DNA of 49,386 bases from an uncultured Oscillibacter sp. (GCA_910579435.1 CAJTVF010000016.1:1-49386), one strand, 5' to 3'; shown: positions 7,682-16,273, counted from the stretch's first letter. Program-made: numbers and translations. The notes: generated by a model from the letters alone, not told the origin.

Positions 7682-8182
7682 ATGCCTAGATTTGAGAGAG
7701 AGCAGAGCGAGTATATCGAGAAAGTCGTGTACCTGAACCGCGTTTCCAAGACCGTGAAGGGCGGCCGGGTTATGAAATTCTCCGCCCTGGTGGTCGTGGG
7801 CGACGGCAAGGGCAAGGTCGGCTACGGCCTGGGCAAGGCCGCCGAAGTTCCCGAGGCCATCCGCAAGGGCATCGAGGCCGCCAAGAAAAACATGATCACC
7901 GTGACGCTGGCGGGCACTACCCTGCCCCATGAGACCATCGGGGAAGCCGGCGCGGGCCGCGTGCTGATGAAGCCCGCCGCCCCCGGTACCGGCGTCATCG
8001 CCGGCGGCGCGGTCCGCGCCGTCGTGGAGGCCGCGGGCATCAAGGACATCCGTGCCAAGAGCCTCCGGTCCAACAACCCCAACAACGTTGTCGCCGCCGC
8101 TTTCCAGGGCCTGAAGTCCATGCGTGGCCCCGAGGAGGTCGCCCGCATCCGCGGGAAGAGCGTCGAAGACATCGTGGGTTAA
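7682..8182 (+). CDS. rpsE: 30S ribosomal protein S5
   Basis: S5 supports decoding accuracy and mRNA unwinding. The 166-residue protein has the double-stranded RNA-binding-like domain KVVYLNRVSKTVKGGRVMKF, the loop VVGDGKGKVGYGLGKA associated with spectinomycin contact, and the C-terminal domain with GTGVIAGGAVRAVVE. AAGGAGGGAGG precedes the ATG. Confidence 0.97.
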   Translation: MPRFEREQSEYIEKVVYLNRVSKTVKGGRVMKFSALVVVGDGKGKVGYGLGKAAEVPEAIRKGIEAAKKNMITVTLAGTTLPHETIGEAGAGRVLMKPAAPGTGVIAGGAVRAVVEAAGIKDIRAKSLRSNNPNNVVAAAFQGLKSMRGPEEVARIRGKSVEDIVG

Positions 8183-8195
8183 GGAGGCGACAAAC

Positions 8196-8378
8196 GTGGC
8201 AAACTTAAGGATTGAGCTCGTCAAGAGCCTGAACGGCCGCCTGGAAAAGCAGGTTGCCACCGCGCATTCCCTGGGACTGCGCAAGATCGGTGACGTCACC
8301 GTGCAGCCCGACAACGATCCCACCCGCGGAAAAGTGGCGAAGATCGGCTATCTGCTGCAAGTTACCGAAGAGAAGTAA
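8196..8378 (+). CDS. rpmD: 50S ribosomal protein L30
   Basis: L30 is a small 23S rRNA-binding protein. The start is GTG at 8196, with AAGGAGG 8 bases upstream, giving the normal 60 residues starting MANLRIELVKS and containing LGLRKIGDVTVQPDN. A longer in-frame version beginning at 8124 would overlap rpsE and has no support. Confidence 0.95.
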   Translation: MANLRIELVKSLNGRLEKQVATAHSLGLRKIGDVTVQPDNDPTRGKVAKIGYLLQVTEEK

Positions 8379-8391
8379 GGAGGCGCCAATC

Positions 8392-8832
8392 ATGAAATTA
8401 AGCGAACTGTCTCCCGCCGCAGGGTCTGTCCGTGAGGCTTACCGCAAGGGCCGGGGCGCCGGCTCCGGAAACGGCAAGACCGGCGGCCGGGGCCACAAGG
8501 GCCAGAAGGCCCGCTCCGGCGGCAAAGTCCGCGTGGGCTTTGAGGGCGGCCAGATGCCTCTGGCCCGCCGCGTCCCCAAACGCGGCTTCAACAACATCTT
8601 CGCGAAGCCCCTGGAGGTCGTGAACCTCAGCGCCCTGAACGTTTTTAACGACGGAGACACCGTTACCGCCGAGGCGCTGCTGGAAAAGGGCGTCCTCAGC
8701 AAGTGCGAGTACGGCTTCAAGGTCCTGGGCAACGGGAAGGTCACCAAAAAGGTCACTGTCAAGGCCAACGCTTTCTCCGCGTCTGCCAAGGAGGCCATCG
8801 AGGCAGCCGGCGGAAAGGCGGAGGTGAAGTAA
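8392..8832 (+). CDS. rplO: 50S ribosomal protein L15
   Basis: L15 is a late-assembly 50S protein. It has 146 residues with the long glycine-rich basic N-terminus GRGAGSGNGKTGGRGHKGQ and the motif FEGGQMPLARRVPKRGF. The ATG at 8392 follows TAAGGAGGCG. Its 3' end supplies the GGAGGTGA ribosome binding site for secY. Confidence 0.96.
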   Translation: MKLSELSPAAGSVREAYRKGRGAGSGNGKTGGRGHKGQKARSGGKVRVGFEGGQMPLARRVPKRGFNNIFAKPLEVVNLSALNVFNDGDTVTAEALLEKGVLSKCEYGFKVLGNGKVTKKVTVKANAFSASAKEAIEAAGGKAEVK

Positions 8833-8834
8833 AC

Positions 8835-10211
8835 GTGATCCAAACCGTTCGCAAAGCCTGGGCCATCCCCGAGCTGAAGAAGAAGATCGTTTTCACGCTG
8901 CTGATCCTGCTGATCTTCCGCATCGGCAACGCCATCACCGTGCCCTATATCGACGTGGCCCAGCTGGAGTCTCAGCTCCAGGGCATGGGCGCCACGATCC
9001 TGGGCCTGTACAACGTGATGAGCGGCGGCGCCTTTGCCACCGCCACGGTCTTCGCCCTGAGCATTCAGCCCTATATCAACAGCTCCATCATCATCCAGCT
9101 CCTCACCGTCGCCATTCCGTACCTGGAAAACCTGGCGAAGGACGGCGGCGAGGAGGGCCGGAAGAAGATCCAATCCATCACCCGCTACACCACCGTGGCC
9201 ATTGCCATTCTCCAGGCCGTGGGCTACTACTTCATGATGAAGCGCTACGGCATCCTGGCCCCTGGGGCCGAGGGCATCTGGCCCGCCCTGGTCATCATCG
9301 TGTCCTTCATCGCCGGTTCCTCCTTTGTCATGTGGATGGGTGAGCAGGTCACCGAGTTCGGCGTGGGCAACGGCATTTCCATCATCCTCTTTGCGGGCAT
9401 CGTCTCCCGGGTCCCCACCATGATTTCCAGCATGGCCCAGGGCGTGAGCCGGTGGTCCGCCATCAACAGCGGCGCCATGACCGCAGAGAGCCTGACCGAA
9501 GCCGGCTACACCGCCGACCAGGCCCAGCAGCTTCTGGACAGCGCCATGGCTCCCTGGGGCGTGATTCTGCTTCTGGTGGGCGGCCTGGCCCTGATCGCCT
9601 TCATCGTGTTCATCAACGACGCTGAGCGCCGCATTCCCGTGCAGTACGCCAAGCGCCAGGTGGGCCGGAAGATGTACGGCGGCCAGAGCAGCAACCTGCC
9701 CATGAAGGTGAGCATGGCCGGCGTTCTGCCCGTCATCTTCGCCCAGAGCATTGCCTCTTTGCCCATTACCATCTGGAGCTTTGTGGGCATCCCCGCCGAG
9801 GGAACCGTGTCCCGGAGCATCTATGACGCCATTGACACGAAGTCGGTCATGTATATGGTGGTTTATTTCATTCTCATCATCGGCTTCGCCTATTTCTACT
9901 CCAGCATCCAGTTCAACCCCGTGGAAATTGCCAACAACATGAAGAAGCAGGGCGGCTTCATTCCCGGCTTCCGTCCCGGCAAGCCCACGGTGGACTTCAT
10001 CCGCAGGGTGCTGAACAAGATTACCCTGTTCGGCGCGATCTATCTTGGCATCGTGGCCATCTGCCCCCTGATCATCGGCCGGATTCTGGGCAACGACTCC
10101 GTGGCCATCGGCGGCACCTCCGTCATCATCGTGGTGGGCGTGGCGCTGGAGACGGTCAAGGCCCTGGAATCCCAGATGCTGATGCGTCAGTACAAGGGCT
10201 TCCTGGAGTAA
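8835..10211 (+). CDS. secY: preprotein translocase subunit SecY
   Basis: SecY forms the membrane channel of the Sec system. The start is GTG at 8835, two bases after the rplO stop, giving 458 residues (MIQTVRKAWAIPELKKKI). Ten hydrophobic segments are visible, with the signature blocks SIQPYINSSIIIQLL and MWMGEQVTEFGVGNGISI, and cytoplasmic loops PVQYAKRQVGRKMYGGQ and FIPGFRPGKPT. It is slightly longer than the ~430 usual; extra residues fall in a loop after the fifth segment (SAINSGAMTAESLTEAGYT). Co-transcribed with the ribosomal genes. Confidence 0.97.
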   Translation: MIQTVRKAWAIPELKKKIVFTLLILLIFRIGNAITVPYIDVAQLESQLQGMGATILGLYNVMSGGAFATATVFALSIQPYINSSIIIQLLTVAIPYLENLAKDGGEEGRKKIQSITRYTTVAIAILQAVGYYFMMKRYGILAPGAEGIWPALVIIVSFIAGSSFVMWMGEQVTEFGVGNGISIILFAGIVSRVPTMISSMAQGVSRWSAINSGAMTAESLTEAGYTADQAQQLLDSAMAPWGVILLLVGGLALIAFIVFINDAERRIPVQYAKRQVGRKMYGGQSSNLPMKVSMAGVLPVIFAQSIASLPITIWSFVGIPAEGTVSRSIYDAIDTKSVMYMVVYFILIIGFAYFYSSIQFNPVEIANNMKKQGGFIPGFRPGKPTVDFIRRVLNKITLFGAIYLGIVAICPLIIGRILGNDSVAIGGTSVIIVVGVALETVKALESQMLMRQYKGFLE

Positions 10212-10238
10212 TCGAAATACAACTTTGGATGCCGGCGC

Positions 10239-10263
10239 CGGGCGGGGCCGTGAGCTCCGCCCG
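10239..10263 (+). promoter_or_regulatory. GC-rich hairpin between secY and adk
   Basis: In the 78-bp gap, CGGGCGGGGC pairs with GCTCCGCCCG across a 5-base loop (10-bp stem with one G-U pair). There is no following T-run, so it is not a classical terminator; it may be an mRNA processing or stabilising structure. Function unproven. Confidence 0.4.
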
Positions 10264-10289
10264 CGCCCGGAATACAGGAGGTTTTAATC

Positions 10290-10922
10290 ATGAAATTAAT
10301 CCTGTTGGGCGCCCCGGGCGCCGGAAAGGGAACACAGGCCGACATCCTGTGTGAAAAGCTGGATATTCCCACCATCTCCACCGGCAACATCCTCCGCGCC
10401 GCCGTGAAGAACGGCACTCCCACGGGCATGAAGGCCAAGGCCTTCATGGACGCGGGGCAGCTGGTGCCCGATGAGGTCATCATCGGCATCATTTCCGAGC
10501 GGCTGGAGGAGCCGGACTGTGCCAAGGGTTACATTCTGGACGGCGTGCCCCGCACCATCGCCCAGGCCGAGGCCCTGGAGAAGGCCGGGATTGTCTTCGA
10601 CTGCGTGGTCTCCCTGGAGGTCAGCGACGAGACGATTATGGAGCGCATGAGCGGCCGCCGGGTCTGCCCGGACTGCGGCGCCAGCTACCATGTGGCGGCG
10701 GTGCCCCCCAAGGCGGAGGGCGTGTGCGACAAGTGCGGCGGGAAGCTGATCCAGCGGAAGGATGATGCCCCCGAGACGGTGAAATCCCGCCTCGAGGTCT
10801 ATCATAAGGAGACGGAGCCCCTCAAGGCGTTCTACGCGGAGCGGGGCCTGCTGAAGACAGTGGAGAACCAGCCGACTGTGGAAGCCAATTCCCAGGCGAT
10901 TCTCCGCGTTTTGGGGAGATGA
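10290..10922 (+). CDS. adk: adenylate kinase (zinc LID form)
   Basis: Converts ATP + AMP to two ADP. The P-loop GAPGAGKGT is at residues 7-15. The LID domain carries four cysteines (C126, C129, C146, C149) that bind structural zinc in Gram-positive enzymes. The usual DGFPRT motif reads DGVPRT here, a change at a normally aromatic position next to the catalytic core. It has 210 residues and lies in the standard place between secY and map, with AGGAGG upstream. Confidence 0.97.
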   Translation: MKLILLGAPGAGKGTQADILCEKLDIPTISTGNILRAAVKNGTPTGMKAKAFMDAGQLVPDEVIIGIISERLEEPDCAKGYILDGVPRTIAQAEALEKAGIVFDCVVSLEVSDETIMERMSGRRVCPDCGASYHVAAVPPKAEGVCDKCGGKLIQRKDDAPETVKSRLEVYHKETEPLKAFYAERGLLKTVENQPTVEANSQAILRVLGR

Positions 10923-10926
10923 TGGG

Positions 10927-11679
10927 ATGATCACCCTGAAATCCTCCCACGAGATCGACTTGATGCGCCGGAGTGGAAAAATTACCGCGGCTGCCCGTGC
11001 CTTGGCAGGGGAAATGGTAAAGCCCGGCGTGACAACCCAGGAGATCAACGACGCGGTGGAGCGGTTTATCCGCAAGCAGGGAGCGGTCCCGTCCTTTCTC
11101 CATTACAACGGCTACCCCGCCAGCGTCTGCATCAGCGTCAACGACGAAATCATCCACGGCATCCCCGGCAAACGGGTCTTGCGGGAGGGCGATATCGTCA
11201 GCGTGGACGTAGGCGCGTACATCGGGGGCTTCCATGGAGACTGCGCGGCGACGTTCCCCTGCGGAACGGTTTCCCCGGAGGCGCAGCGCCTGATCGACGT
11301 GACCAGGCAGAGCTTCTTTGAGGGGATCCGCTTCGCCCGGGAGGGGCAGCGTCTTCAGGACATCTCTGCGGCGGTCCAATCCTATGTGGAGCAAAACGGC
11401 TTCTCCGTGGTCCGGGAATACGTGGGCCACGGCGTGGGAGCCAAGATGCACGAATCGCCGGAGATCCCAAACTACGGCCGTCCGGGCCACGGCCCCCGCC
11501 TTCTGCGGGGAATGACCCTGGCCATTGAACCCATGGTCAACGCCGGAGCCGCCGCCATACAACAGCTAAGCGACGGCTGGACGGTGAAGACCGCCGACGG
11601 AAAGTGGGCGGCCCACTATGAAAACACGATCCTGATTACCGATGGCGCGCCGGAGATTCTCACGGCCCCCGCCATTTGA
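10927..11679 (+). CDS. map: type I methionine aminopeptidase
   Basis: Removes the N-terminal methionine from new proteins, using a two-metal centre. The 250-residue protein shows HYNGYPASVCISVNDEIIHG, the metal-ligand Asp residues in VSVDVGAYIGGFHGD, the His in VGHGVGAKMHESPEIPN and Glu in TLAIEPMVNAG. It starts 4 bp after adk with a weak GGGGA site, suggesting translational coupling. Confidence 0.97.
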   Translation: MITLKSSHEIDLMRRSGKITAAARALAGEMVKPGVTTQEINDAVERFIRKQGAVPSFLHYNGYPASVCISVNDEIIHGIPGKRVLREGDIVSVDVGAYIGGFHGDCAATFPCGTVSPEAQRLIDVTRQSFFEGIRFAREGQRLQDISAAVQSYVEQNGFSVVREYVGHGVGAKMHESPEIPNYGRPGHGPRLLRGMTLAIEPMVNAGAAAIQQLSDGWTVKTADGKWAAHYENTILITDGAPEILTAPAI

Positions 11680-11700
11680 CAAACAGGTGAGAGAGAACGC

Positions 11701-11985
11701 ATGGAGATTGCGAAATCAAACATCGTCCGTTCCAACGCGGGGCGGGACAAGGGCAAGCTCTTCGCCGTCCTGGCGGTGGAGGGGGAATACCTCCTGCTGG
11801 CGGACGGAAAATCGAGAAAGGTGGAATCCCCGAAGCGGAAGAAGCGCAGGCATGTGCTCTTCGTCTCGGCGGAGGAGACCCGCCTCGCCGAAAAGATCAA
11901 GAGCGAGGAGAAGATCACCAACAGTGAGCTTCGCAGGACGCTCGCGGCCTGCCGCGAGGCGATCCAGCCGGACCAGGAGGGATAA
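11701..11985 (+). CDS. KOW-domain RNA-binding protein (L14e-like)
   Basis: A 94-residue basic protein of the KOW/L14e-like type often found between map and infA in Clostridia. The N-terminal half resembles a KOW SH3-like barrel (GRDKGKLFAVLAVEGEYLLLADG, with KVESPKRKKRRHV after it); the C-terminal half is charged and helical. It probably binds RNA or ribosomes, but no specific role is established. Its 3' end contains the AGGAGG that serves infA, three bases away, so the two are coupled. Confidence 0.8.
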   Translation: MEIAKSNIVRSNAGRDKGKLFAVLAVEGEYLLLADGKSRKVESPKRKKRRHVLFVSAEETRLAEKIKSEEKITNSELRRTLAACREAIQPDQEG

Positions 11986-11988
11986 CGT

Positions 11989-12207
11989 TTGGCAAAATCC
12001 GACATGATCGAAGTGGAAGGTGTTGTGGTGGAAGCCCTGCCCAACACGACGTTCCAGGTTGACATTGGAAATGGTCACATGATTCTGGCGCATATTTCCG
12101 GGAAACTGAGGATGAATTTCATCCGGATTCTGCCCGGCGACAAGGTCACGGTGGAAATGTCCCCGTACGATCTGACCCGGGGCCGGATCACCTGGCGCAG
12201 CAAATGA
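11989..12207 (+). CDS. infA: translation initiation factor IF-1
   Basis: IF-1 occupies the 30S A site during initiation. The 72-residue OB-fold protein reads MAKSDMIEVEGVVVEALPN and ends YDLTRGRITWRSK, an almost canonical sequence. The start codon is TTG (11989), chosen because it follows AGGAGG at a good distance and gives the exact family N-terminus. TTG is a weak start. Confidence 0.97.
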   Translation: MAKSDMIEVEGVVVEALPNTTFQVDIGNGHMILAHISGKLRMNFIRILPGDKVTVEMSPYDLTRGRITWRSK

Positions 12208-12248
12208 CAACAAACGACGTAAACCGCTGAAAGGAATGGTTGCAGACT

Positions 12249-12362
12249 ATGAAAGTAAGACCGTCCGTGAAGCCCATGTGCGAAAAGTGCAAGGTCATCC
12301 GCCGCAAAGGCCGTGTTATGGTCATTTGCGAAAATCCGAAGCACAAGCAGAGACAGGGCTGA
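12249..12362 (+). CDS. rpmJ: 50S ribosomal protein L36
   Basis: A 37-residue gene: MKVRPSVKPMCEKCKVIRRK and then GRVMVICENPKHKQRQG. The zinc ligands C11, C14, C27 and H32 are all present, so this is the zinc-binding form. It lies in the usual place between infA and rpsM. AAAGGA upstream is a rather weak ribosome binding site. Confidence 0.97.
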   Translation: MKVRPSVKPMCEKCKVIRRKGRVMVICENPKHKQRQG

Positions 12363-12390
12363 GAATTGAAATTGGAGGTGCTTTAAAAGT

Positions 12391-12756
12391 ATGGCACGTA
12401 TTGCCGGTATTGACCTGCCGAAGGATAAACGTATCGAAATCGGCCTCACCTATATCTACGGCATTGGGCGCAAGAGCGCCAAGGACATCCTGGCGAAGTC
12501 CGGCGTGAACCCCGACACCCGGGTGAAGGACCTGACCGACGCCGACGAGCAGAAGCTCCGTGACGCCATTGACGACTACACCGTCGAGGGCGACCTCCGG
12601 CGGCAGACCGCCCTGGACATCAAGCGGCTCAGCGAAATCGGCTGCTACCGCGGCCTGCGCCACCGCAAGGGCCTGCCCGTCCGGGGCCAGCGCAGCAAAA
12701 CCAACGCCCGCACCCGGAAGGGACCCAAGAAGACCATCGCCAACAAGAAGAAGTAA
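12391..12756 (+). CDS. rpsM: 30S ribosomal protein S13
   Basis: S13 contacts the P-site tRNA and bridges to the 50S subunit. The 121 residues open ARIAGIDLPKDKRIEIGLTY and contain the helix-two-turn-helix YGIGRKSAKDIL and the basic tail GLPVRGQRSKTNARTRKGP. TTGGAGGTG precedes the ATG. It starts the alpha-operon part of the superoperon. Confidence 0.97.
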   Translation: MARIAGIDLPKDKRIEIGLTYIYGIGRKSAKDILAKSGVNPDTRVKDLTDADEQKLRDAIDDYTVEGDLRRQTALDIKRLSEIGCYRGLRHRKGLPVRGQRSKTNARTRKGPKKTIANKKK

Positions 12757-12771
12757 GGAGGGAGAAAGAAT

Positions 12772-13176
12772 ATGGCAGCACAGAAATCCGGCGGCAAGAA
12801 GGTCATTCGCCGCCGCCGCGAGCGGAAGAACATCGAACGTGGCCAGGTCCATATCCGTTCTTCCTTCAACAACACCATGGTGACCGTCACCGACGCCCAG
12901 GGCAACGCCATCTCCTGGGCCTCCTCCGGCGGCCTCGGCTTCCGGGGCAGCAAGAAGTCCACCCCCTTCGCGGCCCAGACTGCGGCGGAGACCGCTGCCC
13001 GCGCCGCCATGGAGCATGGACTGAAGACTGTGGAAGTGTTCGTCAAGGGACCCGGCCAGGGCCGTGAGGCCGCCATCCGGGCGCTGCAGGCCGTGGGTCT
13101 GGAGGTGACGATGATCAAGGACGTCACTCCCATCCCCCACAACGGCTGCCGCCCCCCGAAGCGCCGCCGCGTCTGA
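12772..13176 (+). CDS. rpsK: 30S ribosomal protein S11
   Basis: S11 lines the mRNA exit channel with S7. It has 134 residues, with IRSSFNNTMVTVTDAQGNAI, SSGGLGFRGSKKSTPFAAQ and the conserved C-terminus TPIPHNGCRPPKRRRV. AAGGAGGGAG precedes the start. Confidence 0.97.
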   Translation: MAAQKSGGKKVIRRRRERKNIERGQVHIRSSFNNTMVTVTDAQGNAISWASSGGLGFRGSKKSTPFAAQTAAETAARAAMEHGLKTVEVFVKGPGQGREAAIRALQAVGLEVTMIKDVTPIPHNGCRPPKRRRV

Positions 13177-13200
13177 TCGAAAGAGGAGGTAAGAAGCAAT

Positions 13201-13803
13201 ATGGCAAGGAATATGCAGCCCATCGCCAAGCGCTGCAAGGCTTTGGGCATCTCTCCCGCCGTCATGGGCTACGCCAAGAAGGAGACCAACCGGAATCCCG
13301 GCGGCCAGATGCGGAAGAAAAAGAGCGAATATGGCATTCAGCTGAACGAAAAGCAGAAGGTCAAGTTCATCTACGGCATCCTGGAAAAGCAGTTCCACAG
13401 CTACTATGAGGCCGCCGCCGCCGCCCCCGGCAAGACCGGCGACAACCTGCTGATCAACGTGGAGCGCCGCCTGGACAACGTGGTGTACCGCATGGGCTTC
13501 GCCATGACCCGCCGCCAGGCCCGTCAGCTGGTGAACCACGCCCACTTCACCGTCAACGGCCGCAAGGTCGACATCCCCTCTTATCAGGTGAAGGCCGGCG
13601 ACGTCATCGAGGTGGCGGAGAACAGCCGCTCCTCCGAGGTCTTCAAGCGCCTCACCGGCCAGGACGCCCCCATCTTCCTCCTGCCCGCGTGGCTGGAGCG
13701 GGAGAAGAACGGCCTGAAGGGCACCGTGACCCGCCTCCCCGCTCGTGAGGATATCGACATCCCCGTGGAGGAGCACCTGATCGTCGAGCTCTACTCCAAG
13801 TAA
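13201..13803 (+). CDS. rpsD: 30S ribosomal protein S4
   Basis: S4 nucleates 30S assembly. The 200-residue protein has an S4 RNA-binding domain (RMGFAMTRRQARQLVNHAHF and NGRKVDIPSY). Its N-terminus (MARNMQPIAKRCKALGISP) has only one cysteine, so it is the zinc-free form. It lies inside the alpha operon before rpoA, unlike Bacillus subtilis where it stands alone. AGAGGAGG precedes the ATG. Confidence 0.96.
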   Translation: MARNMQPIAKRCKALGISPAVMGYAKKETNRNPGGQMRKKKSEYGIQLNEKQKVKFIYGILEKQFHSYYEAAAAAPGKTGDNLLINVERRLDNVVYRMGFAMTRRQARQLVNHAHFTVNGRKVDIPSYQVKAGDVIEVAENSRSSEVFKRLTGQDAPIFLLPAWLEREKNGLKGTVTRLPAREDIDIPVEEHLIVELYSK

Positions 13804-13883
13804 GCGGAGGATACCCTCGATAATGAGCCGAACCAGAGGCGGCGCGCCCCGCCGCCCGTTGAGAAGATGAAGGAGGGTACTGC

Positions 13884-14834
13884 GTGATTGAAATCGAAAA
13901 GCCCCAGATCGAATGCAATGAAGCGCCTGGTGATGTGACCTATGGCAAATACGTGGTGGAACCCCTGGAGCGGGGATATGGCACGACGCTGGGCAACGCC
14001 CTGCGGCGGATCATGCTCTCCTCGCTGCCCGGCACCGCGCCGACTACCATCAAGATCGCCGGCGTCCAGCACGAGTTTTCCACCATTCCCGGCGTGAAGG
14101 AAGACGTGACGGAGATTGTCCTGAACATCAAGGGCCTCCTGACGAAGCTCCACAGCGACTCGGTGAAGACGGTCTATATCGAGGCGGTGGGTCCCTGCGT
14201 GGTGACCGCCGGCGACATCAAGGCCGACGGCGAGGTGGAGGTCCTGAACCCGGACCTGCACATCGCCACACTGGACAACGGGGCGTCTCTCAACATGGAG
14301 ATCACCCTGTCCCATGGCCGGGGCTACGTCCCCGCCGACCGCAATAAGCCTCAGCAGAATGTGATCGGGACCATTGGAGTAGATTCCATCTACACGCCGG
14401 TGTATAAGGTGAATTATACCGTGGAGCCCACCCGCGTGGGCGCTTCCAGCGATTTCGACAAGCTGACGCTGGAGGTCTGGACGGACGGCACCATCTCCGC
14501 ACGGGACGCCGTCTCTCTGGGAGCGAAAATCCTCTGCGACCATTTCACGCTGTTCACCGACCTGAGTGAGAACGTCGGCAGCCGCCCCACCGTGGTGGAG
14601 AAGGCGGAAGCCCAGCGGGACAAGGTGCTGGAGATGACCATTGAGGAGCTGGACCTCAGCGTCCGGAGCTTCAACTGCCTGAAGCGTGCCAACATCAACA
14701 CGGTGGAGGACTTGATTTCCAAGACCGAGGACGAGATGATGAAGGTCCGCAACCTGGGGCGCAAGTCCCTGGAGGAGGTCATCAACAAGCTGGCCATGAT
14801 GGGCCTGCACCTGGCCGACGAGGAGAACAATTGA
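13884..14834 (+). CDS. rpoA: DNA-directed RNA polymerase subunit alpha
   Basis: Alpha dimerises to nucleate RNA polymerase. The start is GTG at 13884 after AAGGAGGG. The 316 residues contain the N-terminal dimerisation domain (RGYGTTLGNALRRIMLSS, TAPTTIKIAGVQHEFSTIPG) and the C-terminal DNA/activator-binding domain (LDLSVRSFNCLKRANINTV, RNLGRKSLEEV). An 80-bp gap before it holds a small GC hairpin (GGCGGCGCG/CCCCGCCGCC). Confidence 0.98.
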   Translation: MIEIEKPQIECNEAPGDVTYGKYVVEPLERGYGTTLGNALRRIMLSSLPGTAPTTIKIAGVQHEFSTIPGVKEDVTEIVLNIKGLLTKLHSDSVKTVYIEAVGPCVVTAGDIKADGEVEVLNPDLHIATLDNGASLNMEITLSHGRGYVPADRNKPQQNVIGTIGVDSIYTPVYKVNYTVEPTRVGASSDFDKLTLEVWTDGTISARDAVSLGAKILCDHFTLFTDLSENVGSRPTVVEKAEAQRDKVLEMTIEELDLSVRSFNCLKRANINTVEDLISKTEDEMMKVRNLGRKSLEEVINKLAMMGLHLADEENN

Positions 14835-14895
14835 CCGTCTCCCGCCCGAGGGCGGAGGCGAAACGCTGAAAGATAACAATAAGGAGGAAACCGAA

Positions 14896-15231
14896 ATGCC
14901 TCGTAAGCTCGGCAAGACCTCTGACCAGCGCAGAGCCATGCTGCGTCAGCAGGTCACGGATTTCCTGGATCACGGGAAGATGGAGACCACCGTCACCCGG
15001 GCCAAGGAGATCAAGCCCCTGGCTGAGAAGATGATTACCCTGGGCAAGAAGAGCGACCTGGCCGCCTACCGGCAGGCCATGAGCTTCATCACCCGGGAGG
15101 ACGTCTGCAAGAAGCTCTTCAAGGAGATTGCGCCCACGTACGCGGAGCGCAATGGCGGCTACACCCGCATCATCCGCACCGGCATCCGCCGGGGCGACGC
15201 CGCAGAGACCGCGGTCATCGAGCTGGTGTAA
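14896..15231 (+). CDS. rplQ: 50S ribosomal protein L17
   Basis: Last gene of the superoperon. The 111 residues start PRKLGKTSDQRRAMLRQQVT and contain ITTRAKE-like TTVTRAKEIKPLAEKMI and the C-terminal GGYTRIIRTGIRRGDAAETA. It follows rpoA by 61 bp, with AAGGAGGAAA upstream. Confidence 0.97.
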   Translation: MPRKLGKTSDQRRAMLRQQVTDFLDHGKMETTVTRAKEIKPLAEKMITLGKKSDLAAYRQAMSFITREDVCKKLFKEIAPTYAERNGGYTRIIRTGIRRGDAAETAVIELV

Positions 15232-15246
15232 ACCGGCCTGCAGATA

Positions 15247-15295
15247 AAAGCCCTTTGTCATGAGGACCTAGGCTCATGACAAAGGGCTTTTACTT
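15247..15295 (+). terminator. terminator of the ribosomal superoperon
   Basis: AAAGCCCTTTGTCATGAG pairs perfectly with CTCATGACAAAGGGCTTT around an 8-base loop (GACCTAGG), followed by TTTTACTTTT. This 18-bp stem with a T-rich tail is the strongest intrinsic terminator in the window. Confidence 0.92.
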
Positions 15296-15379
15296 TTCCA
15301 AATTTTTCGTGATTTTTCCACGGGAAAAGTCCGGCAGTCTGCGCATACTATTCCCGAAGAAATAAGGGGGAAATGCGCG

Positions 15380-16084
15380 ATGGCAAAGAAAATCGTCCCG
15401 GTTTTTATATTGGCCGCCCTGGCCGCGCTGTGCCTGGCGGGCGGAGAGGCCGTGCCTGCGGACAGCGGAGCGGAGATCCCGGCGGGAGAGAAGTACGTGG
15501 CCCTGACCTTTGACGACGGCCCCCGGCGGGGCACCACGGAGCGCCTGCTGGACGGCCTGAAAGAACGGGGGGCCAAAGCCACGTTCTTCCTCATCGGCCG
15601 CCAGGTGGAGGATAACGCCGGCCTGGTGACTCGGATGGCGGAGGAGGGGCACCAGATCGGCAACCACACCTGGAGCCACCAGCGGCTGGACGGCGTTCTC
15701 CCGGACGCGGCGGCCCAGGAGGTCACCCGGACGGAGGCGGCGCTGGAAGCCCTGCTGGGCGGCGGGGAGTACTGGCTGCGGCCCCCTTACGGCCAGGTGG
15801 CGGAGGGGGCGAACTTCGGCGTGCCTATGGTGAAGTGGAGCGTGGACCCCCGGGACTGGGAGAGCCGGAACACAGAGAAGGTGACCCGGGCGATTCTGGA
15901 CAGTGTGGAGCCGGGCAGCATCATCCTGCTCCACGATATTTACCCCACGTCGGTGGAGGCGGCGCTGCGGGTGGTGGACAAGCTGCAGGAGGAGGGCTAT
16001 TGGTTCGTGACGGTGGAGGAGCTGCTGTGGCTGAACGGCGTGACGCCGGAGGCGGGACGAATGTACCGGACGGGAAAGGGATAA
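15380..16084 (+). CDS. secreted polysaccharide deacetylase (NodB domain)
   Basis: A 234-residue protein with a hydrophobic export signal (~residues 5-22) and a NodB-homology domain. The metal/catalytic motif TFDDGP is at residues 43-48, the zinc-binding NHTWSH is present, as are RPPYG and the closing SIILLHD. The family removes acetyl groups from N-acetyl sugars, often in peptidoglycan; the exact substrate cannot be told. It has a GGGGGAAA ribosome binding site and stands alone between the superoperon terminator and the tRNA genes. Confidence 0.9.
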   Translation: MAKKIVPVFILAALAALCLAGGEAVPADSGAEIPAGEKYVALTFDDGPRRGTTERLLDGLKERGAKATFFLIGRQVEDNAGLVTRMAEEGHQIGNHTWSHQRLDGVLPDAAAQEVTRTEAALEALLGGGEYWLRPPYGQVAEGANFGVPMVKWSVDPRDWESRNTEKVTRAILDSVEPGSIILLHDIYPTSVEAALRVVDKLQEEGYWFVTVEELLWLNGVTPEAGRMYRTGKG

Positions 16085-16122
16085 AATTCCCGCCAAAATT
16101 CCCCTGGCCGGGCAAAAAATAG

Positions 16123-16152
16123 TTGACAAGAGGGGGCGGGATATGCTATGAT
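16123..16152 (+). promoter_or_regulatory. promoter of the tRNA-Ser pair
   Basis: TTGACA at 16123-16128, an 18-base spacer, then TATGAT at 16147-16152; the first tRNA begins about 34 bp downstream. The -35 box is perfect and lies just after the deacetylase stop. Confidence 0.75.
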
Positions 16153-16185
16153 ACTATGCGTGTTCAAGAGACGGCGCCTTCTTGT

Positions 16186-16273
16186 GGAGAGATGTCCGAG
16201 TGGTTGAAGGAACCGGTCTTGAAAACCGGCGGCGCGCAAGTGCCCGTGGGTTCGAATCCCACTCTCTCCGCCA
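16186..16273 (+). tRNA. tRNA-Ser (anticodon TGA)
   Basis: Acceptor GGAGAGA pairs with TCTCTCC, followed by discriminator G and an encoded CCA. The anticodon stem CCGGT/ACCGG encloses CTTGAAA with anticodon TGA. A long variable arm and GTGGGTTCGAATCCCAC T-arm confirm a class II serine tRNA, reading UCA-type codons. Confidence 0.96.

Noticed and set aside
15314..15328. TTTTCC-ACG-GGAAAA repeat before the deacetylase as an operator or promoter
   Set aside because: Short, close to the superoperon terminator, and no -35/-10 pair of good quality could be fitted.
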